From Firmicutes bacterium CAG:238 (GTDB lineage Bacteria; Bacillota; Clostridia; Peptostreptococcales; Anaerovoracaceae): DNA of 49,201 nucleotides. The notes under the pieces were generated by a model, which saw nothing but the letters and a program-made list of their open reading frames with translations, made no database searches and was not told where the DNA came from. Each line of letters opens with the position of its first letter. The stretch's first letter is position 1. Both the position numbers and the translations under genes were made by a program. Positions 23,683 to 31,872 of the stretch are shown in pieces. The stretch spans positions 29,881 through 79,081 of the forward strand of contig FR882013.1 in the NCBI GenBank assembly GCA_000435615.1, in the 5' to 3' direction.

Positions 23683-25068
23683 ATGCTTGAGATTTCCAAT
23701 AAAACGAATCTTTTAGAACAGAATATTTACAAATATTCTCTGCAGGATGTGGAAGAGCCGAACCTTTACAGAGAAATGTTTGATTATGAGGAGGTTCCCA
23801 AAATTGCATTCAACCACAGAAGGGTGCCTATGAATATGCCTACCGACATTTGGATTACCGATACTTCTTTCCGTGACGGTATGCAGTCGATGGCTCCGTA
23901 CACGGTTAAACAGAGAGTGGATTTGTTTAAATACCTTGCAAGACTTGGTGGTCCGTACGGAATTATCCGCCAGTCTGAATTTTTCATATATACGAAACAG
24001 GATCAGGAAGCAATCGAAAAATGTATGGAACTGGGCTACAAGTTTCCGGCGATTACAACATGGATTCGCGCAAAGAAAGAAGACTTCAAGAAAGTAAAGG
24101 AGCTTGAAATCGAAGAAACGGGTATTTTAGTTTCTTGCAGTGATTATCATATTTTTAAGAAAATGGGAATGAACAGAAGACAGGCAATTGACTTCTACCT
24201 TGAGACGATTAAAGACGCTTTCGATGCAGGAATCGTCCCGAGATGCCATTTGGAGGACATTACAAGAGCGGACTTTTATGGATTCGTAGTGCCTTTTGTA
24301 AACGAAATTATGGATTTGTCGCACGAAGTCGGCATGCCTGTAAAGATCAGAGCATGCGACACAATGGGCTACGGTGTGCCTTATACCGAAGTTGCGCTTC
24401 CGCGAAGCGTTGCGGGAATCATCTACGGACTTCAGCATTATGCCGGAGTGCCGAGTGACATGATTGAATGGCACGGACACAACGACTTTTATAAGGCTGT
24501 GGCTAATGCGACGACAGCCTGGCTTTATGGGGCAAGTGCAGTAAACTGCTCGCTGCTCGGAATCGGAGAGCGTACCGGAAACATCCCGCTCGAGGCGATG
24601 GTATTTGAATACGCGTCACTTAGGGGCTCTATGGATGGCATGGATCCTACGGTAATTACCGAAATTGCGGAATATTTCCGCAAGGAAATGGGCTATGACA
24701 TTCCTCCGATGACTCCTTTTGTAGGCGAAAACTTCAATGTGACAAAAGCGGGAATTCACGCGGACGGTCTCATGAAGGACGAAGAAATTTATAATATTTT
24801 TAATACGAAAAAACTCCTCAAAAGGGCTCCGGGAGTATCGATAAGCAATACATCCGGACTTGCGGGAATCGCATACTGGATTAACGAATATTTTCAGCTT
24901 GAAGACGAGAAAAAAGTTTCCAAAGATCATCCGCTCGTTATTGAATTGAAAGAGTGGGTGGACACGATGTATGCAGGGGGCAGAACGACCAGTCTGTCAA
25001 CCGGTGAAATTGAGGATAAGTTAAGCGAGTCAGAAGAATGGAGGGAACTGCTCAATGATCGATTATAA
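23683..25068 (+). CDS. Re-type citrate synthase candidate (isopropylmalate/homocitrate synthase family)
   Basis: 461 residues from ATG 23683 after GGAGGT. A DRE-TIM metallolyase: WITDTSFRDGMQSM (acid/metal motif), WIRAKKEDF, CHLEDITRADFYGFV, ACDTMGYGVPY, EWHGHNDFYKA (metal ligands) and GIGERTGN. Members with this N-terminus are related to the Re-face citrate synthase of Clostridium kluyveri, which makes citrate from oxaloacetate and acetyl-CoA and replaces the usual Si enzyme in several anaerobes. The aconitase and isocitrate dehydrogenase genes downstream make this reading stronger than isopropylmalate, citramalate or homocitrate synthase, but substrate choice is inferred from context. The regulator gene overlaps its 3' end by 14 bases. 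Confidence 0.75.
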   Translation: MLEISNKTNLLEQNIYKYSLQDVEEPNLYREMFDYEEVPKIAFNHRRVPMNMPTDIWITDTSFRDGMQSMAPYTVKQRVDLFKYLARLGGPYGIIRQSEFFIYTKQDQEAIEKCMELGYKFPAITTWIRAKKEDFKKVKELEIEETGILVSCSDYHIFKKMGMNRRQAIDFYLETIKDAFDAGIVPRCHLEDITRADFYGFVVPFVNEIMDLSHEVGMPVKIRACDTMGYGVPYTEVALPRSVAGIIYGLQHYAGVPSDMIEWHGHNDFYKAVANATTAWLYGASAVNCSLLGIGERTGNIPLEAMVFEYASLRGSMDGMDPTVITEIAEYFRKEMGYDIPPMTPFVGENFNVTKAGIHADGLMKDEEIYNIFNTKKLLKRAPGVSISNTSGLAGIAYWINEYFQLEDEKKVSKDHPLVIELKEWVDTMYAGGRTTSLSTGEIEDKLSESEEWRELLNDRL

Positions 25069-25696
25069 GAACACATCCCTTGCGAATCAAGTATTCGCAG
25101 CGATTGAAAAAAATATTTTGACAGGTGTTTATCCGGCAGGCGAGCCAATCAGCGAGCCGAGGCTTTCCGCAGAACTGGGCGTGAGCAGAACTCCAATCAG
25201 AGAAGCAATCACAAGACTGGAAGCGGAGAGATTGATTAAGCAGACTTCAAGCGGAATGATCGTTGTAGGCATTTCTAAAAAAGACGTGGAAGAAATGTAT
25301 GCCGTAAAGAAGGCAATGGAGCCTTATGCGACAGAACTTGCTGTAAAGAATATGTCCGCGGAAGGTCTTGAAAAGCTCAGAGAAATTTTAGAACAGCAGG
25401 AGTTTTACGTGACAAAGAGCAATGCTGAAAAAATCAAAGATCTGGACACGGAATTTCACGATATTATTTATAGCGAGAGTGCCAGTCCGACACTCGAATC
25501 CATTCTTTCCCCGCTGCACCACAAACTGATGCGTTTCCGTAAGGTTTCCCTTCAGTTCAGCGACAGAAGCACGCAGTCGGTGGAGGAACACAAGCAGCTC
25601 TTTGAAGCAATCGAAGCGGGCGACGCGCAAAAGGCAAAAGAGTTGATGGCAGAACACGTAAACAATGCGTGTAAAAATATTATGGGAGGTATGTAA
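25055..25696 (+). CDS. GntR-family regulator with FCD domain, likely repressor of the citrate operon
   Basis: 213 residues. N-terminal winged helix: LANQVFAAIEKNILTGVYPAGE, SEPRLSAELGVSRTPIREAITRLEAERLI. C-terminal FCD helical domain with conserved metal-site residues in order: D and H of DTEFHDIIY, H of VEEHKQLFEAIEAGD, H of AEHVNNA. FCD proteins bind a metal and a carboxylic acid; citrate, isocitrate or 2-oxoglutarate would be sensible effectors here. The start overlaps the synthase gene, with GGAGG upstream. The palindrome at 23639-23652 is its probable site, giving autoregulation of the operon. Confidence 0.88.
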   Translation: MIDYKNTSLANQVFAAIEKNILTGVYPAGEPISEPRLSAELGVSRTPIREAITRLEAERLIKQTSSGMIVVGISKKDVEEMYAVKKAMEPYATELAVKNMSAEGLEKLREILEQQEFYVTKSNAEKIKDLDTEFHDIIYSESASPTLESILSPLHHKLMRFRKVSLQFSDRSTQSVEEHKQLFEAIEAGDAQKAKELMAEHVNNACKNIMGGM

Positions 25697-25697
25697 G

Positions 25698-27629
25698 ATG
25701 GGACTTACGCTGGCACAAAAAATTATCAAAGAACATTTAATCAGCGGTGAAATGACAGTAGGAAATGAAATCGCAATCAGAATAGATCAGACATTGACGC
25801 AGGACGCGACAGGAACGATGGCATATCTGGAATTCGAGACAATGGGCGTTCCGCGCGTAAAGACGGAGCTTTCGGTTGCATATATCGACCACAACACGCT
25901 TCAGTCAGGCTTTGAAAATGCTGACGACCACCGCTTCATTCAATCCATGGCAAAGAAGCACGGCTTATACTTCAGCAGACCGGGAAACGGAATCTGTCAT
26001 CAGGTGCATTTGGAACGCTTCGGCAAACCGGGTAAGACTCTCATAGGCTCCGACAGCCATACACCGACAGGCGGCGGCATTGGTATGCTTGCGATGGGCG
26101 CCGGCGGACTTGACGTTGCGGTTGCAATGGGCGGCGGCGCATACTACATCACGATGCCGAAAATGTATAAAGTCAATCTGACAGGAAAGCTTAGAGATTT
26201 CGTAACTGCGAAGGATGTCAGTCTCGAAATTCTCAGAATTCTGAGCGTTAAGGGCGGCGTAGGTGCGATTATCGAATGGGGCGGCGAAGGCGTAAAGACC
26301 CTTTCCGTTCCGGAGAGAGCAACAATCACCAATATGGGCGCGGAGCTTGGAGCAACAACTTCCATTTTCCCATCCGATGAAGTTACAAGAGAATTCTTAA
26401 AGGCAGAAGGAAGAGAAGCGGATTTCACACCGCTTGCAAGCGATGAGGATGCCGTTTATGATAAGGTAATCGACATCAACCTTTCCGAATTGAAACCGCT
26501 GATTGCTTGTCCGCACAGCCCGGACAATGTAGTGACGGTTGAGAGTCTGAAAGGAACGAAGGTGGATCAGGTCTGCATCGGTTCCTGCACGAACTCTTCT
26601 TTATATGATATGCTGAAAGTCGCAGCACTTTTAAAGGGCAAGACAATCAGCCCGAATGTAAGCCTTTCCATTTCCCCGGGCTCCAAGCAGGTGCTTTCCA
26701 TGCTTGCTGACTGCGGTGCATTATCGGATATTCTCACAAGCGGCGCGAGAGTGCTGGAATGTGCGTGCGGACCATGTATCGGCATGGGATTCTCACCGAA
26801 CTCCGCAGGTGTATCGCTTCGTACTTTCAACCGTAACTTTGAAGGCCGTTCCGGCACAAAAGACGCAAAAGTGTACTTAGTATCTCCGGAAACCGCTGTC
26901 GCTGCAGCACTTACAGGTGAAATCACAGACCCGATGCTTCTCGGTCAGATGCCGAAGGTTACAATGCCGGAAGCATTTAAGATAGACGACAGCGCAGTTC
27001 TGGCTCCCGCACCGGAAGCGGAAGCTGCATCGGTAGAAATTCTCAGAGGACCGAACATCAAGCCGTTCCCTGACAGCTGTCCGCAGGAAGACGAGCTGAA
27101 GGCAGGTGTATCCCTGAAGGCAGGCGATAACATCACCACCGACCATATCATGCCTGCAGGCGCGAAGATACTCCCGTATCGTTCCAACATTCCGCACCTG
27201 TCACAGTACTGTTTTGAAGTATGCGACAAGGAATTCCCGGAAAGAGCAAAGGCGATGGGAAGCAGCATCATCGTGGGAGGCAGCAACTACGGTCAGGGCT
27301 CATCCAGAGAGCATGCGGCACTCGTACCGCTTTATCTGGGCGTGAAAGCAGTCGTTACCAAGAGCTTTGCAAGAATCCATGCGGCAAACCTTATCAACGC
27401 GGGAATTATGCCGCTGACATTTGCAAATCCGGAGGATTACGAAAAAATCAATCAGGAAGACGAAATCCGCATTACGGGTGTTTTTGCAGGAATGGAATCC
27501 GGCGAAATGACCCTGGAAGACCTCACAAACGGCGAAAAGATTAAGCTTGTATGCAGCTTCACAGACAGACAGAGAGCGATTTTGAAGGACGGCGGTCTTT
27601 TAAAATATGTCGGAAAGGGCGGAAACTAA
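25698..27629 (+). CDS. Aconitate hydratase
   Basis: 643 residues from ATG 25698 after GGGAGGT. Interconverts citrate and isocitrate on a [4Fe-4S] cluster. Cluster ligands by motif: C297 in CIGSCTNSS, C357 and C360 in CACGPCIG. Substrate motifs GSDSHTPTGGG, the DNITTDHIMPAGA linker to the swivel domain and GGSNYGQGSSREHAAL are present in order. The short single-chain form (about 640 residues) is common in Clostridia and differs from the roughly 900-residue AcnA. Homoaconitase is the main alternative, less likely next to an isocitrate dehydrogenase with citrate synthase. It follows the regulator stop by one base. Confidence 0.92.
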   Translation: MGLTLAQKIIKEHLISGEMTVGNEIAIRIDQTLTQDATGTMAYLEFETMGVPRVKTELSVAYIDHNTLQSGFENADDHRFIQSMAKKHGLYFSRPGNGICHQVHLERFGKPGKTLIGSDSHTPTGGGIGMLAMGAGGLDVAVAMGGGAYYITMPKMYKVNLTGKLRDFVTAKDVSLEILRILSVKGGVGAIIEWGGEGVKTLSVPERATITNMGAELGATTSIFPSDEVTREFLKAEGREADFTPLASDEDAVYDKVIDINLSELKPLIACPHSPDNVVTVESLKGTKVDQVCIGSCTNSSLYDMLKVAALLKGKTISPNVSLSISPGSKQVLSMLADCGALSDILTSGARVLECACGPCIGMGFSPNSAGVSLRTFNRNFEGRSGTKDAKVYLVSPETAVAAALTGEITDPMLLGQMPKVTMPEAFKIDDSAVLAPAPEAEAASVEILRGPNIKPFPDSCPQEDELKAGVSLKAGDNITTDHIMPAGAKILPYRSNIPHLSQYCFEVCDKEFPERAKAMGSSIIVGGSNYGQGSSREHAALVPLYLGVKAVVTKSFARIHAANLINAGIMPLTFANPEDYEKINQEDEIRITGVFAGMESGEMTLEDLTNGEKIKLVCSFTDRQRAILKDGGLLKYVGKGGN

Positions 27630-27630
27630 G

Positions 27631-28788
27631 ATGAGTCAGACAATGGATAAAGAAAAATATATAAAAGAAGCTTCGGAAAAATTTGAAGCCTTGCTCAGAG
27701 AGCAGATAAAACGCGCGGAAGACATGAAGAACGCAGCAGGTGCGAAAGACTTTGCAGCATTGCTGCAGATTACAATCGGTCTTTGCGGCGGAGACGGCAT
27801 CGGCCCGATTATCATGGCTGAGGCAGAAAGACTGCTTACAAAACTTCTTGCAGAGGAACTTGCATCCGGCAAGGTTGTCCTCAGAAAAATTGAGGGACTT
27901 ACGCTTGAAAACCGCGTGGCTGTCGGCAAAGCGGTTCCCGATGATGTGATGGAAGAAATTAAATCCTGCGATGTAATCCTGAAAGGACCAACGACGACTC
28001 CTAAGGGCGGAAGCATGGGAAGCGCCAATGTAACGCTCAGAAGCGAACTTGACCTCTATGCGAACGTCCGCCCGGTATGCGTGCCTGAGGAAGGCATCGA
28101 CTGGATGTTCTACAGAGAAAACACGGAAGGCGAATATGTGCTTGGAAGCAAGGGCATTGAAATTCCGGAAACTTTGGCGGTTGACTTTAAGGTTACAACC
28201 GAAGAAGGAACGAAGCGAATCGCAAGAGCCGCTTTCGACTATGCGAAGAACAACGGCAAGACCAACGTCGCAATCGTAACAAAAGCCAACATTATGAAGA
28301 AGACCGACGGGAACTTTTCGGCTATCTGCCGCGAGGTTGCAGCGGACTATCCGGGAATCGAAGCGGAGGACTGGTATATCGACATTATGACCGCAAACCT
28401 TGTGAATAAGGCAATCAGAAGTCGTTTTCAGGTTTTCGTAATGCCGAATCTGTACGGTGACATCATAACCGACGAAGCAGCCGAAATCCAGGGCGGAGTC
28501 GGAACGGCAGGCAGTGCCAACATTGGAGACCGCTATGCGATGTTTGAAGCGATTCATGGCTCAGCGCCGCGAATGATCGAAGAGGGACTTGCGGACTATG
28601 CAAACCCTTCGAGTATTTTCAAAGCGACGGAAATGATGCTAAGACACATCGGTTTCACAGAGAAAGCCGATAAGCTTGCAGAAGCACTTCACGTTTGCTG
28701 CGATGTTGAAAAATCCGTGGTAGTGACGGGAATGCGTGACGGCGGGACTTGCCGCGAATTCGCAGAATATATGATGAGCAAACTGTAG
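27631..28788 (+). CDS. Isocitrate dehydrogenase (NAD-type, isocitrate/isopropylmalate DH family)
   Basis: 385 residues from ATG 27631. Oxidative decarboxylation of isocitrate to 2-oxoglutarate. Motifs in order: GGDGIGPIIM, LKGPTTTPKGG, SANVTLRSELDLYANVRPV (substrate loop), FYRENTEGEYVLG, PNLYGDIITDEAAEIQGG (metal Asp), EAIHGSAPRM and NPSSIFKATEMML. The SxN and YANVRP pattern fits NAD-dependent isocitrate dehydrogenases more than isopropylmalate enzymes. A helical extension of about 45 residues precedes the fold (QTMDKEKYIKEASEKFEALL). Last gene of the operon; two bases after the aconitase stop. Confidence 0.88.
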   Translation: MSQTMDKEKYIKEASEKFEALLREQIKRAEDMKNAAGAKDFAALLQITIGLCGGDGIGPIIMAEAERLLTKLLAEELASGKVVLRKIEGLTLENRVAVGKAVPDDVMEEIKSCDVILKGPTTTPKGGSMGSANVTLRSELDLYANVRPVCVPEEGIDWMFYRENTEGEYVLGSKGIEIPETLAVDFKVTTEEGTKRIARAAFDYAKNNGKTNVAIVTKANIMKKTDGNFSAICREVAADYPGIEAEDWYIDIMTANLVNKAIRSRFQVFVMPNLYGDIITDEAAEIQGGVGTAGSANIGDRYAMFEAIHGSAPRMIEEGLADYANPSSIFKATEMMLRHIGFTEKADKLAEALHVCCDVEKSVVVTGMRDGGTCREFAEYMMSKL

Positions 28789-28796
28789 TTTGCTGC

Positions 28797-28825
28797 TTGA
28801 CAATTATCCCACCGCGATATAAAAT
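28797..28825 (+). promoter_or_regulatory. Promoter of the valS T-box leader
   Basis: TTGACA (28797-28802), 17-base spacer, TAAAAT (28820-28825), a near-consensus sigma-A promoter starting eight bases after the isocitrate dehydrogenase stop. Confidence 0.8.
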
Positions 28826-28844
28826 AAATCTATTGAAAATTCAA

Positions 28845-29060
28845 TAGAAACGATGACGAAGAGGAGTAGAAAGAGACCTGCCCTTTACAGAGAATCGGGG
28901 ACGCGGCTGAGAGCCCCGGAAGAAGGCGTTTTTTGAAGGTTGCTTCCGAGTTTTAATCATAATGAGGGTCTGTTTTCCGAGGCGGAAGATAGGAACAAAG
29001 GTGGTACCGCGGAATGATATTTCGTCCTTTGTAAGCATTGGCTTGCAGAGGACTTTTTTT
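28845..29060 (+). promoter_or_regulatory. T-box riboswitch upstream of valS
   Basis: The leader has GATGACGAAGAGGAGTAG (Stem I 5' side), CAGAGAATCGGGG and GCTGAGAGCCCC (Stem I apex region) and the T-box sequence AAAGGTGGTACCGCG (28997-29011). The terminator is GTCCTTTGTAAGC / GCTTGCAGAGGAC (29024-29053, 13 bp, two G-U) with seven T. Uncharged tRNA should bind and favour the antiterminator. The valS gene downstream implies tRNA-Val; GTC at 28968-28970 is one possible specifier but I could not settle the fold. Confidence 0.92.
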
Positions 29061-29107
29061 ATTCTCATGCACGCCGCAGACGAAAAAGAGAAAGGAAAAT
29101 CGAAAAG

Positions 29108-31837
29108 ATGGAAAAAAATTTAGCAAAAACCTATAATCCGAAAGATTTTGAAGACAGAATCTATGAGATGTGGGAAACAAACGGCGCATTCAGAGCAGAA
29201 GTAGATAAGGACAAAAAGCCTTTTACAATTGTTATGCCGCCACCTAACATCACAGGACAGCTTCACATGGGACATGCGCTCGACCAGACTCTGCAGGATG
29301 TGCTCACAAGATGGAAGAGAATGCAAGGCTACAGCGCACTTTGGCTTCCGGGCTCCGACCATGCAAGTATCGCAACGGAAGTTAAGGTCGTTGAAAAAAT
29401 CAGAGCCGAAGAAGGTCTGGAGAAAGAAGACCTCGGAAGAGAAGAATTTCTCAAGCGCGCATGGGCATGGAAGGAAGAATACGGCGGAAGAATTACGCGT
29501 CAGTGCCGTAAGCTCGGAGACTCCTGCGACTGGTCCAGAGAAAGATTTACGATGGATGAAGGCTGCAACCACGCGGTCAAAGCTGCATTCATCAAGCTTT
29601 ACGAGAAAGGCCTGATTTATAAGGGAAACCGTCTTGTAAACTGGTGCCCGCAGTGCGGAACTTCGCTTTCCGACGCAGAAGTCGAACACGAGGACAAGAA
29701 CGGCAAGTATTGGTATTTCAAATATCCTGCTGCAGCACCGACCGCTGATTTTGACGGAATCGTAGTTGCTACATCAAGACCGGAAACCATGTTCGCAGAT
29801 GAAGCAATCGCCGTTCATCCGGACGATGAAAGATATAAGGAAGTTATCGGCAGGAAGGTTATCCTCCCATTGGTAGGCAAGGAAATCCCAATTATTGCGG
29901 ACAGCTATCCTGACCCTGAGAAGGGAACCGGTGCCGTTAAAATTACTCCGGCGCACGACCCGAACGACTTTGAAGTAGGACAGCGCGCAGGACTTCCGGT
30001 TGTTTCCTGCATTAACAAGGACGCAACGATGAACGAACTGGCAGGAAAATATGAAGGTCAGGATCGCTACGAATGCCGTAAGAATTGGGTTTCGGACCTT
30101 GAGGCTGCGGGTTATCTGGTTAAGACCGAAGAAAAGGTAATCCCGATGGGAACCTGCTACAGATGCCATACGGTTATCGAAGATATGGTATCCGACCAGT
30201 GGTTTGTAAAGATGGAAGAACTGGCAAAACCGGCAATCGAAGTTGCGAAAAACGGTAAGTTGAGACATATACCGGAAAGATTTGAAAAGATTTATCTGCA
30301 CTGGCTGGAAGGAATCAAGGACTGGTGTGTTTCCAGACAGCTTTGGTGGGGACACAGAATCCCGGCATACTACTGTGAAGAATGTGGCGAGACTGTTGTT
30401 TCTTACGACGCACCGGAAAAATGTCCGAAATGCGGCTGCACGCATCTGAAGCAGGATGAGGATGTACTGGATACATGGTTCTCCTCTGCGCTTTGGCCGT
30501 TTTCAACGCTCGGCTGGCCGGAAAAAACTCCGGAGCTCGACTATTTCTACCCGACGGATGTACTCGTAACGGGATATGACATCATCTTCTTCTGGGTGGT
30601 AAGAATGGTATTCTCCGGCTTGGAATATATGGGAGAGGTTCCTTTCCATGATGTATACATCCACGGGTTGGTAAGAGATGCACAAGGTCGCAAGATGTCC
30701 AAGTCTCTCGGAAACGGAATTGACCCGCTTGAAATTATCGACAAATACGGCGCAGATGCCCTCAGATTCATGCTTTCCACGGGTATTACGCCGGGCAATG
30801 ACATGCGTTTCACCGAAGACAGACTGGAAAATTCCAGAAACTTTGCGAATAAGCTTTGGAATGCGTCCAGATTCGTAATTATGAACCTTCAGGATGAAGA
30901 GGGCGAATTCAAGCCGCTTGCAAAATGCTGCGACGACTGCTGCGGCGGCGCATGTGCAAACACGACGAATTTTGCGAATATTCCGCTTAAGGATGAAGAT
31001 AAGTGGATGATTAAAAAAGTAAACGACGCTATCGAGTATATTGACAACGCAATGGAAAGATACGACCTTGCACTTGCGGGACAGAGGGTTTACGACCTGA
31101 TCTGGAACGAATACTGCGACTGGTATATCGAGCTCGTAAAGGCAAGACTTTGGGGCGACGACGAAGAAGACAAGAAGGTGGTTCGCTTCGTACTGGTAAT
31201 GTGCCTGAAGAATATGCTGAAGCTTCTGCACCCGTTCATGCCGTTTATCACGGAAGAAATCTGGGGATTCCTGCCGCACGGCGACGATGAGCAGGGCTAT
31301 CTGATTGCTGCAGAATGGCCGAAGACAAGTGCTGCCTATATCTATCCGCAGGCAGAGAAAACCCTTGAAATGGCAATGGACGCAATCAAGGCAATCCGTA
31401 ACATCAAGGCAGAGAAGAATGTTGCACCTTCCAAGAAGATTAAAGCAATTATCCTTGCGGAAGGCGAAAAGGCAGAAACTGCCAAAGCAGGTGAAGCATA
31501 TCTTAGAAACCTTGCAAACATCACGGAAATTCTCTTCACGGATTCCAAGAAGGACGTTCCGGAAGACGCAGTATCGGCAGTCATCGACGGCGCGGAAATC
31601 TATATCCCGCTTGATGATCTGGTAGATTTCGCAGAAGAACTGGCAAGACTGGAAAAAGAACAAAAGCGTCTCGAAGGCGAGGTTAAGCGTTCGAACGGAA
31701 TGTTAAGCAATCCGGGATTCGTAAACAAGGCGCCTGAAGCAAAGATTCAAGCGGAAAAAGATAAACTTGCTGTGTACGAAGACATGCTCGCAAAAGTTAG
31801 TGCACAGATAGAAGCAATTAAGACAAAATTACAATAA
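29108..31837 (+). CDS. valS: Valyl-tRNA synthetase
   Basis: 909 residues, charges tRNA-Val. Class I motifs: HMGH at 53-56 (HIGH) and KMSKS at 529-533. N-terminal PPPNITGQLHMGHALDQTLQ is diagnostic. The editing domain (TSRPETMFADEAIAVHPDD) clears misacylated Thr; a zinc-ribbon segment (CYRCH, then CEEC and CPKC) lies before the second half of the active site; the C-terminus is the valyl-type coiled coil (LARLEKEQKRLEGEVKRSN). Odd: a short insertion after the catalytic core holds five cysteines (607, 608, 611, 612, 616). Controlled by the T-box upstream. Confidence 0.97.
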   Translation: MEKNLAKTYNPKDFEDRIYEMWETNGAFRAEVDKDKKPFTIVMPPPNITGQLHMGHALDQTLQDVLTRWKRMQGYSALWLPGSDHASIATEVKVVEKIRAEEGLEKEDLGREEFLKRAWAWKEEYGGRITRQCRKLGDSCDWSRERFTMDEGCNHAVKAAFIKLYEKGLIYKGNRLVNWCPQCGTSLSDAEVEHEDKNGKYWYFKYPAAAPTADFDGIVVATSRPETMFADEAIAVHPDDERYKEVIGRKVILPLVGKEIPIIADSYPDPEKGTGAVKITPAHDPNDFEVGQRAGLPVVSCINKDATMNELAGKYEGQDRYECRKNWVSDLEAAGYLVKTEEKVIPMGTCYRCHTVIEDMVSDQWFVKMEELAKPAIEVAKNGKLRHIPERFEKIYLHWLEGIKDWCVSRQLWWGHRIPAYYCEECGETVVSYDAPEKCPKCGCTHLKQDEDVLDTWFSSALWPFSTLGWPEKTPELDYFYPTDVLVTGYDIIFFWVVRMVFSGLEYMGEVPFHDVYIHGLVRDAQGRKMSKSLGNGIDPLEIIDKYGADALRFMLSTGITPGNDMRFTEDRLENSRNFANKLWNASRFVIMNLQDEEGEFKPLAKCCDDCCGGACANTTNFANIPLKDEDKWMIKKVNDAIEYIDNAMERYDLALAGQRVYDLIWNEYCDWYIELVKARLWGDDEEDKKVVRFVLVMCLKNMLKLLHPFMPFITEEIWGFLPHGDDEQGYLIAAEWPKTSAAYIYPQAEKTLEMAMDAIKAIRNIKAEKNVAPSKKIKAIILAEGEKAETAKAGEAYLRNLANITEILFTDSKKDVPEDAVSAVIDGAEIYIPLDDLVDFAEELARLEKEQKRLEGEVKRSNGMLSNPGFVNKAPEAKIQAEKDKLAVYEDMLAKVSAQIEAIKTKLQ

Positions 31838-31872
31838 ATACAATCATACAATACATTCACAAGAGGTAAGAA

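Noticed and set aside
27559..28557. Long open frame on the minus strand opposite the isocitrate dehydrogenase gene (332 codons)
   Set aside because: It lies wholly antisense to a gene with clear family motifs, has a Cys/Phe/Arg-rich composition typical of a shadow frame, and has no ribosome site or recognisable domain.
23683..28788. Alpha-aminoadipate (homocitrate) lysine pathway operon
   Set aside because: The family of the first enzyme would allow it, but the single-chain aconitase and the NAD-type isocitrate dehydrogenase motifs, in a Clostridia setting, fit the citrate to 2-oxoglutarate route better; kept only as an alternative.
30503..31663. Long open frame on the minus strand opposite valS (386 codons)
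   Set aside because: Antisense shadow of a certain gene; composition and lack of start signals give no support for a protein.
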